DNA of 11,242 nt from the NCBI GenBank assembly GCA_030018505.1, contig JASEHO010000043.1, positions 1 through 11,242 on the forward strand. Reading direction: 5' to 3'. The DNA comes from a bacterium (GTDB lineage Bacteria; UBA9089; UBA9088; JAGUXG01). Positions 1 to 6,031 of this stretch are shown here, in pieces (position 1 is the first letter of the stretch; the number at the start of each line of letters is the position of its first letter). Made by a program: the position numbers and the translations under genes. The notes beneath the pieces were generated by a model. The model was given only the letters and a program-made list of their open reading frames with translations, had not been told where the DNA came from and ran no database searches.

Positions 1-1
1 A

Positions 2-70
2 GATGGAGCATATAAAGAGTTTGTATCAACCGTTACATTTTTTGCACCAAAGCCAGAATGTCTTTCTTAA
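2..70 (+). CDS. C-terminal end of an upstream protein (partial)
   Basis: An open frame enters from the left edge and stops at TAA 68-70, giving 22 residues that end in FFAPKPECLS. The alternating hydrophobic and polar residues (FVSTVTFF) look like a beta strand at the end of a folded domain, but this is too short to assign a family. It is followed 8 bases later by a small hairpin, which fits the 3' end of a gene. I do not recognise it; it could be a chance open frame. Confidence 0.35.
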   Translation, partial: DGAYKEFVSTVTFFAPKPECLS

Positions 71-78
71 AAAGGAAA

Positions 79-106
79 AAGGAGAGACACTCTTCCGACT
101 CTCCTT
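79..106 (+). terminator. weak hairpin after the upstream partial gene
   Basis: Bases 79-86 (AAGGAGAG) are exactly complementary to 99-106 (CTCTCCTT), with a 12-base loop. It starts 8 bases after the TAA at 68-70. No clear T run follows, so it is at best a weak or factor-assisted terminator. Confidence 0.3.
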
Positions 107-167
107 CAAAGACATTCCCCTCTTTATAGGACATTTCTATTTACTGTAACAATAGTGGCTAAAAATA

Positions 168-196
168 TTGACAATGGAGATTGCCGAGCTTATATT
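168..196 (+). promoter_or_regulatory. sigma70-type promoter for prfA, probably leaderless
   Basis: A perfect -35 box TTGACA (168-173), a 17-base spacer and a -10 box TATATT (191-196, five of six consensus bases). The prfA ATG begins at 205, only 8 bases after the -10 box, so the transcript would start within a base or two of the ATG. There is no Shine-Dalgarno sequence at a usable distance. Confidence 0.75.
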
Positions 197-204
197 ATTT
201 AGGT

Positions 205-1248
205 ATGGAAGAAAGGATAGAGAAAAGATTATTGGAGATGGATATTGAATATAATCAGATAATGGAAAGGCTATCTGAGCCTGCCACAGTTTCTAATCCA
301 GCTCTTTGTCAGGCAGAAGGAAAGAGATTGAGTGATCTGAAGCCTTATGTTGAGCCATGGAACCTTTATAAAAAGATGAATGTAGAGATAGCTGAGTGGA
401 AAGGGCTGATAGAGGAAGAGCCAGAGAATAAGGGTATCCTGGAGGAGCTTTCTGCTCTTTCCAAAAAGAAAGAGAGACTGGAAAACGAGATACAAGGGCT
501 TTTCACAGAAAAAGAAGACCTGGAATCTTTAATTATGGAGATACGGGCAGGGACAGGTGGAGAGGAGTCTGGTTTATTTGTGGCTGACCTATTCAGGATG
601 TATTCAAAATATTGCTTAGAGAATGGATTTAAGCAAGAGTTAATAAATGCAAACCCTACAGGGATAGGGGGTTTTAAGGAGATAATCTTCAGCATAAAAG
701 GTATTGGTGTCTATCAGAAGCTGAAGTTTGAATTGGGTGTCCATCGTGTTCAAAGGGTGCCTGTAACTGAGGCAAGCGGAAGGGTTCATACATCTGCTGT
801 AACTGTAGCTGTCTTGTTTGAACCAGCTACCCTTGAGGAGATAGAGATACGACAGGAGGATATTAGGGTTGACACCTTTCGTTCTTCGGGTGCAGGTGGA
901 CAACATGTGAATAAAACAGAATCTGCTATCCGCATTACCCATATTCCCACAGGCCTTGTTGTCTCTTGCCAGAACGAGAGGTCCCAGGGACAGAATAAAG
1001 AGACAGCTATGAGGGTGCTGAAGGCAAGGTTGTATGAGAAGAAGAAACAAGAAGAAGAAGAAAAAAGGGCGGCAGAGAGAAGAGAGCAAGTAAAGACAGG
1101 GGATAGGTCTGAGAAGATACGGACATACAACTTTAAGGAGAACAGGGTGACTGACCACAGGATAGGACTCACCCTTTATAGATTGGATGCTATTATGGAA
1201 GGGAACCTCAATCTTCTAATTGATAAACTGAAAGAGGAGCTTTCGTAA
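205..1248 (+). CDS. prfA: peptide chain release factor 1 (RF1)
   Basis: RF1 reads UAA and UAG in the ribosomal A site and triggers release of the finished peptide. The 347-residue product has the family layout: a helical, charged N-terminal domain, the conserved stretch starting RAGTGGEESGLF, the codon-recognition region with the RF1-type tripeptide PVT at about residues 186-188 (RF2 would carry SPF), and the catalytic GGQ at 231-233 inside SSGAGGQHVNKTESAIR. The late motifs RTYNFKENRVTDHR and LTLYRLD are also present. The open frame extends upstream to a TTG at 181, but ATG 205 matches the family N-terminus and places GGQ close to its usual position. The gene is followed by queA, not by the release-factor methyltransferase prmC that often accompanies it. 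No ribosome site precedes the ATG; see the promoter entry. Confidence 0.97.
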   Translation: MEERIEKRLLEMDIEYNQIMERLSEPATVSNPALCQAEGKRLSDLKPYVEPWNLYKKMNVEIAEWKGLIEEEPENKGILEELSALSKKKERLENEIQGLFTEKEDLESLIMEIRAGTGGEESGLFVADLFRMYSKYCLENGFKQELINANPTGIGGFKEIIFSIKGIGVYQKLKFELGVHRVQRVPVTEASGRVHTSAVTVAVLFEPATLEEIEIRQEDIRVDTFRSSGAGGQHVNKTESAIRITHIPTGLVVSCQNERSQGQNKETAMRVLKARLYEKKKQEEEEKRAAERREQVKTGDRSEKIRTYNFKENRVTDHRIGLTLYRLDAIMEGNLNLLIDKLKEELS

Positions 1249-1288
1249 CTAAAACAGCCTTTACAAAAAATAGGGAATAAAAATTATG

Positions 1289-2245
1289 ATGAACCTTTCT
1301 GAGTTTATTTATGACCTTCCAAAAGACTTTATCGCCCAGGAGCCTCTTCCTGATAGAGATAAATGCAAACTGCTCCTTTTTAATAGCAAGAAAGAAGAGA
1401 TTACGCACCTTATTTTTTCTGATATAAAGAATCTCTTTTCTAACTCTGACCTCCTCATCTTAAATAACACAAAGGTAATTCCTGCCAGGTTGATTGGAGA
1501 AATAGAGCTTCTTCTTCTCCAGGAGATAGAGAAGGATGTTTGGGAGATATTAGCCAAGCCAAGAAAAAGAGCAAAGGTAGGTGCAAAATTTGACTTTGGA
1601 AGATTGTCTTGTGAGATTGTCTCTTCTTACCCTTTGATGGCAAAATTTAAGTATAGCGGCAACTTCTATGAGCAGATAAAGGAGATAGGGTTCTCCCCTC
1701 TTCCTCCGTATATTAAGCGAAAAGGAGATGCAAAAGACAAGGAATTTTATCAGACCGTATATGCCAAAAGACTCGGCTCTATAGCCGCGCCTACAGCTGG
1801 CCTACATTTTACCAAAGGACTTCTTTCTGAACTTTCAGCAAAGGGCATAGAGATTGGGTTTATTACCCTCCATATTGGACATGGAACATTCCAGAAACCA
1901 AAGGATGGAAAGATGGACAAGGAATATTGCCAGATAGAAAAAGAGGTAGCAATCGCAATAAAGAATAAGAAGAATCTTGTTGCCTGCGGCACATCTGTCG
2001 TCAGGTGTTTGGAGTCACAAGAAAAGATAGAAGAGGGTTCTTTCTGGACAGACATCTTCATCACACCCGGATATAGATTCAAATGGACAGATTGCTTCCT
2101 GACAAACTTTCATTTGCCAGCATCCTCTCCATTCATTATGACCTCAGCCTTTGTCGGACTTCTCAGGCTAAAATGGCTCTATGAAGAAGCAAAGGCTAAA
2201 GGCTATAGATTTGCCAGCTACGGCGATGCTATGTTGATAGTTTAA
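1289..2245 (+). CDS. queA: S-adenosylmethionine:tRNA ribosyltransferase-isomerase QueA
   Basis: QueA transfers and isomerises the ribosyl part of S-adenosylmethionine onto 7-aminomethyl-7-deazaguanine in tRNA, forming epoxyqueuosine at the wobble position of GUN anticodons. Diagnostic stretches are visible: the N-terminal YDLPKDFIAQEPLPDRD, LILNNTKVIPARL, LPPYIKR, YAKRLGSIAAPTAGLHFT, TLHIGHGTF, TNFHLPASSP and the closing SYGDAMLI. The product is about 318 residues, shorter than the usual 340 or so. The segment after GTFQ, which in the E. coli protein contains an EDHIMHSE block, is about five residues shorter and loses both histidines. Two ATG codons stand side by side (1286, 1289); the second gives the more typical N-terminus. 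Neither has a good Shine-Dalgarno sequence. It follows prfA by 40 bases and is probably cotranscribed with it. Confidence 0.94.
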   Translation: MNLSEFIYDLPKDFIAQEPLPDRDKCKLLLFNSKKEEITHLIFSDIKNLFSNSDLLILNNTKVIPARLIGEIELLLLQEIEKDVWEILAKPRKRAKVGAKFDFGRLSCEIVSSYPLMAKFKYSGNFYEQIKEIGFSPLPPYIKRKGDAKDKEFYQTVYAKRLGSIAAPTAGLHFTKGLLSELSAKGIEIGFITLHIGHGTFQKPKDGKMDKEYCQIEKEVAIAIKNKKNLVACGTSVVRCLESQEKIEEGSFWTDIFITPGYRFKWTDCFLTNFHLPASSPFIMTSAFVGLLRLKWLYEEAKAKGYRFASYGDAMLIV

Positions 2246-2308
2246 TCATGTCAATTTTGGAAGGACTGATCTATATTTAGAATTGGCATTTATCTTTTTA
2301 AGCAAGAG

Positions 2309-3289
2309 ATGAAGATTGGTGTTTTGGGTGGTGGTTCCTGGGGATTGGCTTTGGCTTGTCTTCTTGTAGAAAAAGAAGAGGTTGTTGTCTGGGAGATAAA
2401 TCTGGATTTGGCAGAGAGAACAAGAATAACAAGGGAGAACCCAATATCCCTACCTGGAATAACGATTCCAAGTAAAATAGAGATAACCTCTGAGATAGAC
2501 CGCCTGACAGAGGCTGGCATTATTGTCTCAGCCCTTCCATCTTGGACAATAAGACCTACAGTTTCTAAGATACAGGGATTTTTGAAAAAAGATGCAATTA
2601 TTGTCTCCTGTTCCAAGGGAATAGAAGAAAAGACCTTTATGAGACCATCAGAGGTGATCTGCTCTTTGCTTCCTGAAAGAAGGGTTGTGGCTTTATCTGG
2701 ACCATCCCATGCCGAAGAGGTTGCCAGAGGAATTCCAACTGCTGTTGTTTCCGCAAGCAAAGATGAGAAGGATATGCAGTTTGTCCAAAGGCTATTCTCT
2801 TCTTCTTTCTTTCGGGTCTATACAAACCCTGATATAGTTGGGGTAGAGCTTGGGGGCGCCCTAAAAAATATTATTGCCATTGCTGGAGGAATATCTGATG
2901 GGTTAGGATTTGGAGATAATACAAGGGCGGCTTTGTTCTGTCGTGGGATAATGGAAATGGCCAGGATTGGCATAGCTTTGGGTGGAGAGAAGACTACATT
3001 CTTTGGGCTGGCCGGGGTAGGAGATTTGATGGTGACAATGACCTCAAAGCATAGCAGAAATAGAAGGTTTGGAGAGCTGATAGGAAAAGGAAAGGATATT
3101 GAAACAGCTTTAGCAGAAGTAAAGATGGTTGTAGAAGGCTTTAGAACAACCCAGGCTATATTTCATTTAGCAAGCCAGCGGCAGATAGAAACCCCAATTA
3201 CAGATGAGGTCTATTATATTCTCTTTGAAGGAAAAAATCCCTCTTCTGCAGTAAAATCTCTTCTAAAAAGAGAGCTTAAAGAGGAATGA
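2309..3289 (+). CDS. gpsA: glycerol-3-phosphate dehydrogenase [NAD(P)+]
   Basis: This cytosolic enzyme reduces dihydroxyacetone phosphate to sn-glycerol-3-phosphate, the backbone of phospholipids. The 326-residue protein starts with the dinucleotide-binding signature GVLGGGSWGLALA (residues 4-16), then VSCSKGIE (99-106, with a conserved lysine) and ALSGPSHAEEVARG (128-141). The catalytic lysine is at about 186 in ELGGALKNIIAIAGGI. GFGDNTRAAL, GLAGVGDLMVT (233-243) and the phosphate-binding SRNRRFG motif follow. Length and order are normal for the family. It sits 63 bases after queA on the same strand. ATG 2309 fixes the Rossmann motif at the N-terminus, but it lacks a well-spaced ribosome site. 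Downstream lies a 9-base inverted repeat and then the transposon remnant. Confidence 0.97.
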   Translation: MKIGVLGGGSWGLALACLLVEKEEVVVWEINLDLAERTRITRENPISLPGITIPSKIEITSEIDRLTEAGIIVSALPSWTIRPTVSKIQGFLKKDAIIVSCSKGIEEKTFMRPSEVICSLLPERRVVALSGPSHAEEVARGIPTAVVSASKDEKDMQFVQRLFSSSFFRVYTNPDIVGVELGGALKNIIAIAGGISDGLGFGDNTRAALFCRGIMEMARIGIALGGEKTTFFGLAGVGDLMVTMTSKHSRNRRFGELIGKGKDIETALAEVKMVVEGFRTTQAIFHLASQRQIETPITDEVYYILFEGKNPSSAVKSLLKRELKEE

Positions 3290-3328
3290 GGAGTATGCTT
3301 TAATGATACCTGTTGAAGTGATTGTAAC

Positions 3329-3359
3329 ACTTTACTCATCTGAAGTAACCGAGTAAAGT
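3329..3359. repeat. 9-bp inverted repeat downstream of gpsA
   Basis: ACTTTACTC at 3329-3337 and its exact complement GAGTAAAGT at 3351-3359 are separated by 13 bases. It could fold in transcripts of either strand. No T run follows on either side, so it is not a textbook terminator. It may mark the end of the gpsA transcript or be part of the mobile-element flank. Confidence 0.45.
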
Positions 3360-3368
3360 TCAATGTAA

Positions 3369-3410
3369 AATTAGCAATTAGCGGTTATATGCAATATGAA
3401 AGTCGACAGT
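3369..3410. repeat. heptamer repeat array 1 (AATTAGC words)
   Basis: Two perfect tandem AATTAGC units (3369-3382) are followed by four looser 7-base blocks to 3410, where the transposase reading frame ends. Its first 12 bases are the exact reverse complement of 4506-4517 in the array on the other side of the transposase gene. Confidence 0.55.
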
Positions 3411-3415
3411 CACTT

Positions 3416-4376
3416 TTAGAATAATTTCTCTAATTTCTCCTTTGATATTGAATTTATTTTAAAAGATATTTCTTTGATTGTTTCAGGTTTCTGCTCTTTC
3501 TCAAAATGGATATAAAGGGTTTCTTCTTTAAGTTTCCATTCAGCCAAGACAAAGTAATTGATATAAGACTCTGGAAGAGATATTGTCTCGTTTAGGATGT
3601 CAATAAATGCTTCTTTTTGGGTCTGTTCTTTATCTTCTTTTACAAGTCTTTCGAAATAGATTTTAGGGATGAATTCTTTCTTTGTTTCTTGCTCTTTCTT
3701 TGGAGATTGATAGCCAGCATACCTTTGGGATGAAAGATTAAACCACTCTAACTTTTCATCAACTTCATCTAATGAGTTGAACTGAATTTTATTCCAAAAC
3801 TTTCTGGCAAAGACAGAATTATTTCCTTCGATAGAAGCCTGAGACCAGGGTTTTCTTGGAACAGCAAAGATAGGAATAACCTGGTTTTCCAAAAGAAAGG
3901 CCATTGTTTTAGAGATATTTCTTTTACCAGAGGCACTACCAATTGCCGCTAAGCAATTGTCTACCTTCACAAGATCTGGTTTCTCAAACTGATAAAAGAA
4001 GCCTTTAGATTGCTCAATAAAGCTATCTGCTGTTTGTCCTGAGACTCGTTTGAAATAACTTTAGTCTGGGCTCTTTCTTAAAAGAGAATCCGATAAAGTT
4101 TAGAGGCTCAGATCTTGCAGTGATATATTTTTTTCCAACAAAATCTGCCTCTAAGACCCTTTCTCCTAAAAGATGATAAATGGTATATTCTGGATAGCAA
4201 AGATAGTGAGATGCTCCTTGATTATCTTCTGTAAAGTCTTGTGTTGGCGATCCTGTCCATCTAATGACAAAATCACGAGAAACCTTCTTCTTTTTAGCAA
4301 TCATTGATTTTGAAAGATGATAATTGAAAAATAGCTCATTAACCCTTTTTCTCAGTTTGATTAATTTTTTTTTCAT
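3416..4376 (-). pseudogene. DDE-type transposase/integrase-core gene, frameshifted
   Basis: Two minus-strand frames (4376-4023 and the frame ending at 3416) make one transposase if joined by skipping one base at about 4049. The first part has a helix-turn-helix-like N-terminus (residues 10-40) and LEADFVGKKYI, whose aspartate (about 78) fits the first catalytic acid. After the shift the second frame reads RVSGQTADSFIEQ, then VKVDN (second aspartate, about 139), FAVPRKPWSQASIEGNN (glutamate, about 183), and FNSLDEVDEKLEWFN. All three acidic residues therefore survive and the joined product is about 319 residues. Only about 35 residues separate the helix-turn-helix from the first aspartate, and my recollection of related proteins suggests an internal deletion there. 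The break is in the +1 direction with no obvious slippery run, so decay is likelier than programmed frameshifting. It has a good promoter and no Shine-Dalgarno site. Confidence 0.8.
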
Positions 4377-4384
4377 AATGATTA

Positions 4385-4412
4385 ATTCTATCAGATTTTA
4401 CAGTTTTGTCAA
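4385..4412 (-). promoter_or_regulatory. promoter of the transposase gene, probably leaderless
   Basis: On the minus strand, TTGACA (4412-4407), a 16-base spacer and TAGAAT (4390-4385) precede the ATG at 4376 by exactly 8 bases, the same geometry as prfA. No Shine-Dalgarno sequence lies between. The rest of 4413-4503 holds no gene that I can see, only an 8-base inverted repeat (4423-4430 with 4448-4455). Confidence 0.65.
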
Positions 4413-4503
4413 AATATTTCATTGAATTTAAGCAAATCCAAACTGCCTAAATTCATTTTGCCAATAACCATTAGCATCTTAAAATTATTCCCCTTCTTCA
4501 AAA

Positions 4504-4538
4504 GTTAATTGCTAATTGCTCATTGATAATTTTGCAAT
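4504..4538. repeat. heptamer repeat array 2 (GCTAATT words)
   Basis: Five blocks of 7 bases in register (GTTAATT, GCTAATT, GCTCATT, GATAATT, then TTGCAAT). Bases 4506-4517 are the perfect complement of 3369-3380, so arrays 1 and 2 bracket the transposase gene as a 12-base inverted repeat. Confidence 0.55.
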
Positions 4539-4581
4539 GAATTCTATTGCTTGGTTGTTGCTTCACTTTTAGATGGGTAAA

Positions 4582-4658
4582 TAGTTACGTTTATAGTTTA
4601 TCGTTTATCGTCTATGTTCTGTCTTCCGACTTTTCACTTTTCACTTTTCACTTCTTAC
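4582..4658. repeat. heptamer repeat array 3, over the gapA stop codon
   Basis: Eleven blocks of 7 bases in uninterrupted register. On the gapA strand it starts with GTAAGAA, then three GTGAAAA units, two degenerate blocks, and finally CATAGAC, two GATAAAC and TATAAAC. The gapA stop TGA (4650-4648) is inside the first GTGAAAA unit. The next two copies repeat TGA 7 and 14 bases on, so all three reading frames are closed. Confidence 0.8.
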
Positions 4659-5643
4659 TTATATACTCAATCAGGTCAATCACCCGACAACTATATCCCC
4701 ATTCATTATCATACCAGCCAATAACCTTAATAAGGTTTCCATTTGTCATGGTCAAGGCTGAATCAAAGATAGAGGATGCTGGATTTCCATTAAAGTCAGA
4801 AGAGACAAGGGGCTGCGAACAGTATTCTAAGTATTTGGCTAAAGGCCCCTCAAGAGATGCCTTCTTGAAGGCATTGTTCACCTCATCTTTTGTGGCTTCT
4901 TTCTGGCTTATAACCACAAAGTCAACTACAGAGACATTCGGTGTTGGCACCCGCATACTAAACCCATCCAACTTACCAGCTAAACAAGGAATGACAAGGC
5001 TCATCGCCTTAGCCGCACCTGTGGTTGTAGGAATCATAGATAGAGCCGCTGCCCTGGCTCGCCTTAAATCTTTATGGGGCAAGTCCAATATCCTCTGGTC
5101 ATTGGTGTATGAATGGATAGTGGTCATAAACCCCCTCTCTATTCCAAAGTTAGAAAGCAGGACTTTGGCTAATGGCGCCAGGCAATTGGTCGTGCAGGAG
5201 GCATTAGAAAGGATATGCTGGGTTGCTGGGTTATAAGATTCTTCATTCACGCCCATCACTATTGTAGCCACATCGCCTTTGGCTGGTGCACTGATAATCA
5301 CCTTTTTTGCACCTGTCTCTAAATGAACCTCTGCCTGTTCCTTCTTAGTGAATAACCCAGTGGATTCAACAACCACATCTACACCCAAATCCTTCCAGGG
5401 AAGCTCCTTTGGGTCGCGAAAGGCAAGAACCTTTATCTCTTTTCCGTTCACAACCAGGCTGTTCTCTCCAGCCTCCACTGACCCAGTCCATGTGCCATGG
5501 ACAGAGTCATACTTCAGCAGATGAGCTGAAACCTTTGCCTCTGTAAGGTCATTCACAGCCACCAATTCCATTCCTTCCCTCTCGGACCCTGCCCGCAGGA
5601 CAGCCCTGCCTATTCTACCAAACCCATTTATTCCTACTCTCAT
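4648..5643 (-). CDS. gapA: glyceraldehyde-3-phosphate dehydrogenase, type I
   Basis: GAPDH oxidises glyceraldehyde-3-phosphate to 1,3-bisphosphoglycerate with NAD+ and inorganic phosphate in glycolysis, and runs backwards in gluconeogenesis. The 331-residue product has the NAD-binding start MRVGINGFGRIGRAVLR, an aspartate at about 32 typical of NAD+-preferring enzymes, the active site SNASCTTNC with the nucleophilic cysteine at 150, the catalytic histidine in TIHSYTNDQR (about 177), and the late GWYDNEWGYSCRV. Two starts are possible. ATG 5649 lies one base from the AGGAGG box (5656-5651), whereas ATG 5643 is 7 bases away, so 5643 is chosen. It stands alone, without pgk or tpi next to it. The final residues SKK and the stop are encoded inside a heptamer array. 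Confidence 0.97.
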   Translation of the reverse strand: MRVGINGFGRIGRAVLRAGSEREGMELVAVNDLTEAKVSAHLLKYDSVHGTWTGSVEAGENSLVVNGKEIKVLAFRDPKELPWKDLGVDVVVESTGLFTKKEQAEVHLETGAKKVIISAPAKGDVATIVMGVNEESYNPATQHILSNASCTTNCLAPLAKVLLSNFGIERGFMTTIHSYTNDQRILDLPHKDLRRARAAALSMIPTTTGAAKAMSLVIPCLAGKLDGFSMRVPTPNVSVVDFVVISQKEATKDEVNNAFKKASLEGPLAKYLEYCSQPLVSSDFNGNPASSIFDSALTMTNGNLIKVIGWYDNEWGYSCRVIDLIEYISKK

Positions 5644-5671
5644 TTTCATACCTCCTTATATTTTAAGTCTA

Positions 5672-5700
5672 TCTATACCGAGAATAAATCAGATTTGCAA
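5672..5700 (-). promoter_or_regulatory. promoter of gapA
   Basis: On the minus strand, TTGCAA (5700-5695), a 17-base spacer and TATAGA (5677-5672), each matching four of six consensus bases. It lies 16 bases upstream of the AGGAGG ribosome site and just downstream of the hairpin that should end the rpmB transcript, so gapA is probably transcribed separately. Confidence 0.55.
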
Positions 5701-5707
5701 AAGACTA

Positions 5708-5787
5708 AAAGGGATTAGAGAGTAGGGAATAGGGATTAGGTTTCATTTATTACTACTCTCTACTCCCTAATCCCTACTCCCTTTCTT
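5708..5787 (-). terminator. heptamer repeat array 4 forming a long hairpin, likely terminator of the TIG-rpmB unit
   Basis: Blocks of 7 bases run in register from 5711 to 5787: GGGATTA-type words on the left half, CTACTCC/CTAATCC-type words on the right. The halves are complementary: arms 5708-5740 and 5752-5784 pair at 26 of 33 positions around an 11-base loop. Shifted by two units, 5730-5740 and 5766-5776 pair perfectly over 11 bases. On the minus strand the outer AAAGGGA/TCCCTTT stem is followed by a T-rich stretch (5710-5696), as in a factor-independent terminator. Apart from this array, 5788-5863 shows nothing clear. Confidence 0.6.
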
Positions 5788-5863
5788 AAAGTCTTGTCTA
5801 AATTTTGGTAAGGGCTGTTGCTTTTGAGTATATATTGGTTTTTTGTTTCCCTTGTTTCTGACT

Positions 5864-6031
5864 TTATGCCTTTCTCAAGCATTTTGTGCAGAGGTTTATG
5901 CGTCGTCCTTCAACCTGTCTTTTTGTAAGATGAAGATTTGGAAGTTGTCTCTTCTTTGTCTTTTTATTTGAGTGAGAAACATTATTCCCTGTAAGTGGCC
6001 TCTTTCCGCAAATATCGCAAATTTTACTCAT
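5864..6031 (-). CDS. rpmB: 50S ribosomal protein L28 (bL28), zinc-binding type
   Basis: A 55-residue protein with the hallmark L28 sequence: MSKICDICGKRPLTGNNVSH, then SNKKTKKRQLPNLH, as in the family's NxVSHxxxxTKRxxxPNLH. It carries two CxxC pairs (C5/C8 and C48/C51), the zinc-ribbon form of this ribosomal protein. Basic residues dominate, as expected for rRNA binding in the large subunit. The ATG (6031-6029) overlaps the TGA of the upstream TIG-repeat gene as ATGA, and an AAGGAG box lies 10 bases before it inside that gene's end, so translation is probably coupled. The stop is TAA at 5866-5864. A ribosomal protein as the distal gene behind a secreted repeat protein is an odd pairing. Confidence 0.93.
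   Translation of the reverse strand: MSKICDICGKRPLTGNNVSHSNKKTKKRQLPNLHLTKRQVEGRRINLCTKCLRKA

Noticed and set aside
181..204. Upstream TTG start for prfA adding eight residues
   Set aside because: It lies inside the promoter spacer, has no usable ribosome site (GGAG is only one base away) and the extra residues do not fit the RF1 N-terminus.
640..1172. Minus-strand open frames opposite prfA
   Set aside because: They lie opposite a clear RF1 gene, have no ribosome sites and translate to unrecognisable Cys/Ser/Leu-rich sequence.
3411..4573. 10-base direct repeat CACTTTTAGA (3411-3420 and 4564-4573) as a target-site duplication
   Set aside because: The left copy overlaps the end of the transposase reading frame, and A+T-rich 10-base matches over this distance are expected by chance.
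4547..5236. Long plus-strand open frame of about 229 codons
   Set aside because: It is antisense to gapA over most of its length and its protein shows no family features; gapA is unmistakable.
5711..5787. CRISPR array
   Set aside because: There are no conserved 23-40 base repeats separated by unique spacers; the units are contiguous 7-base words.
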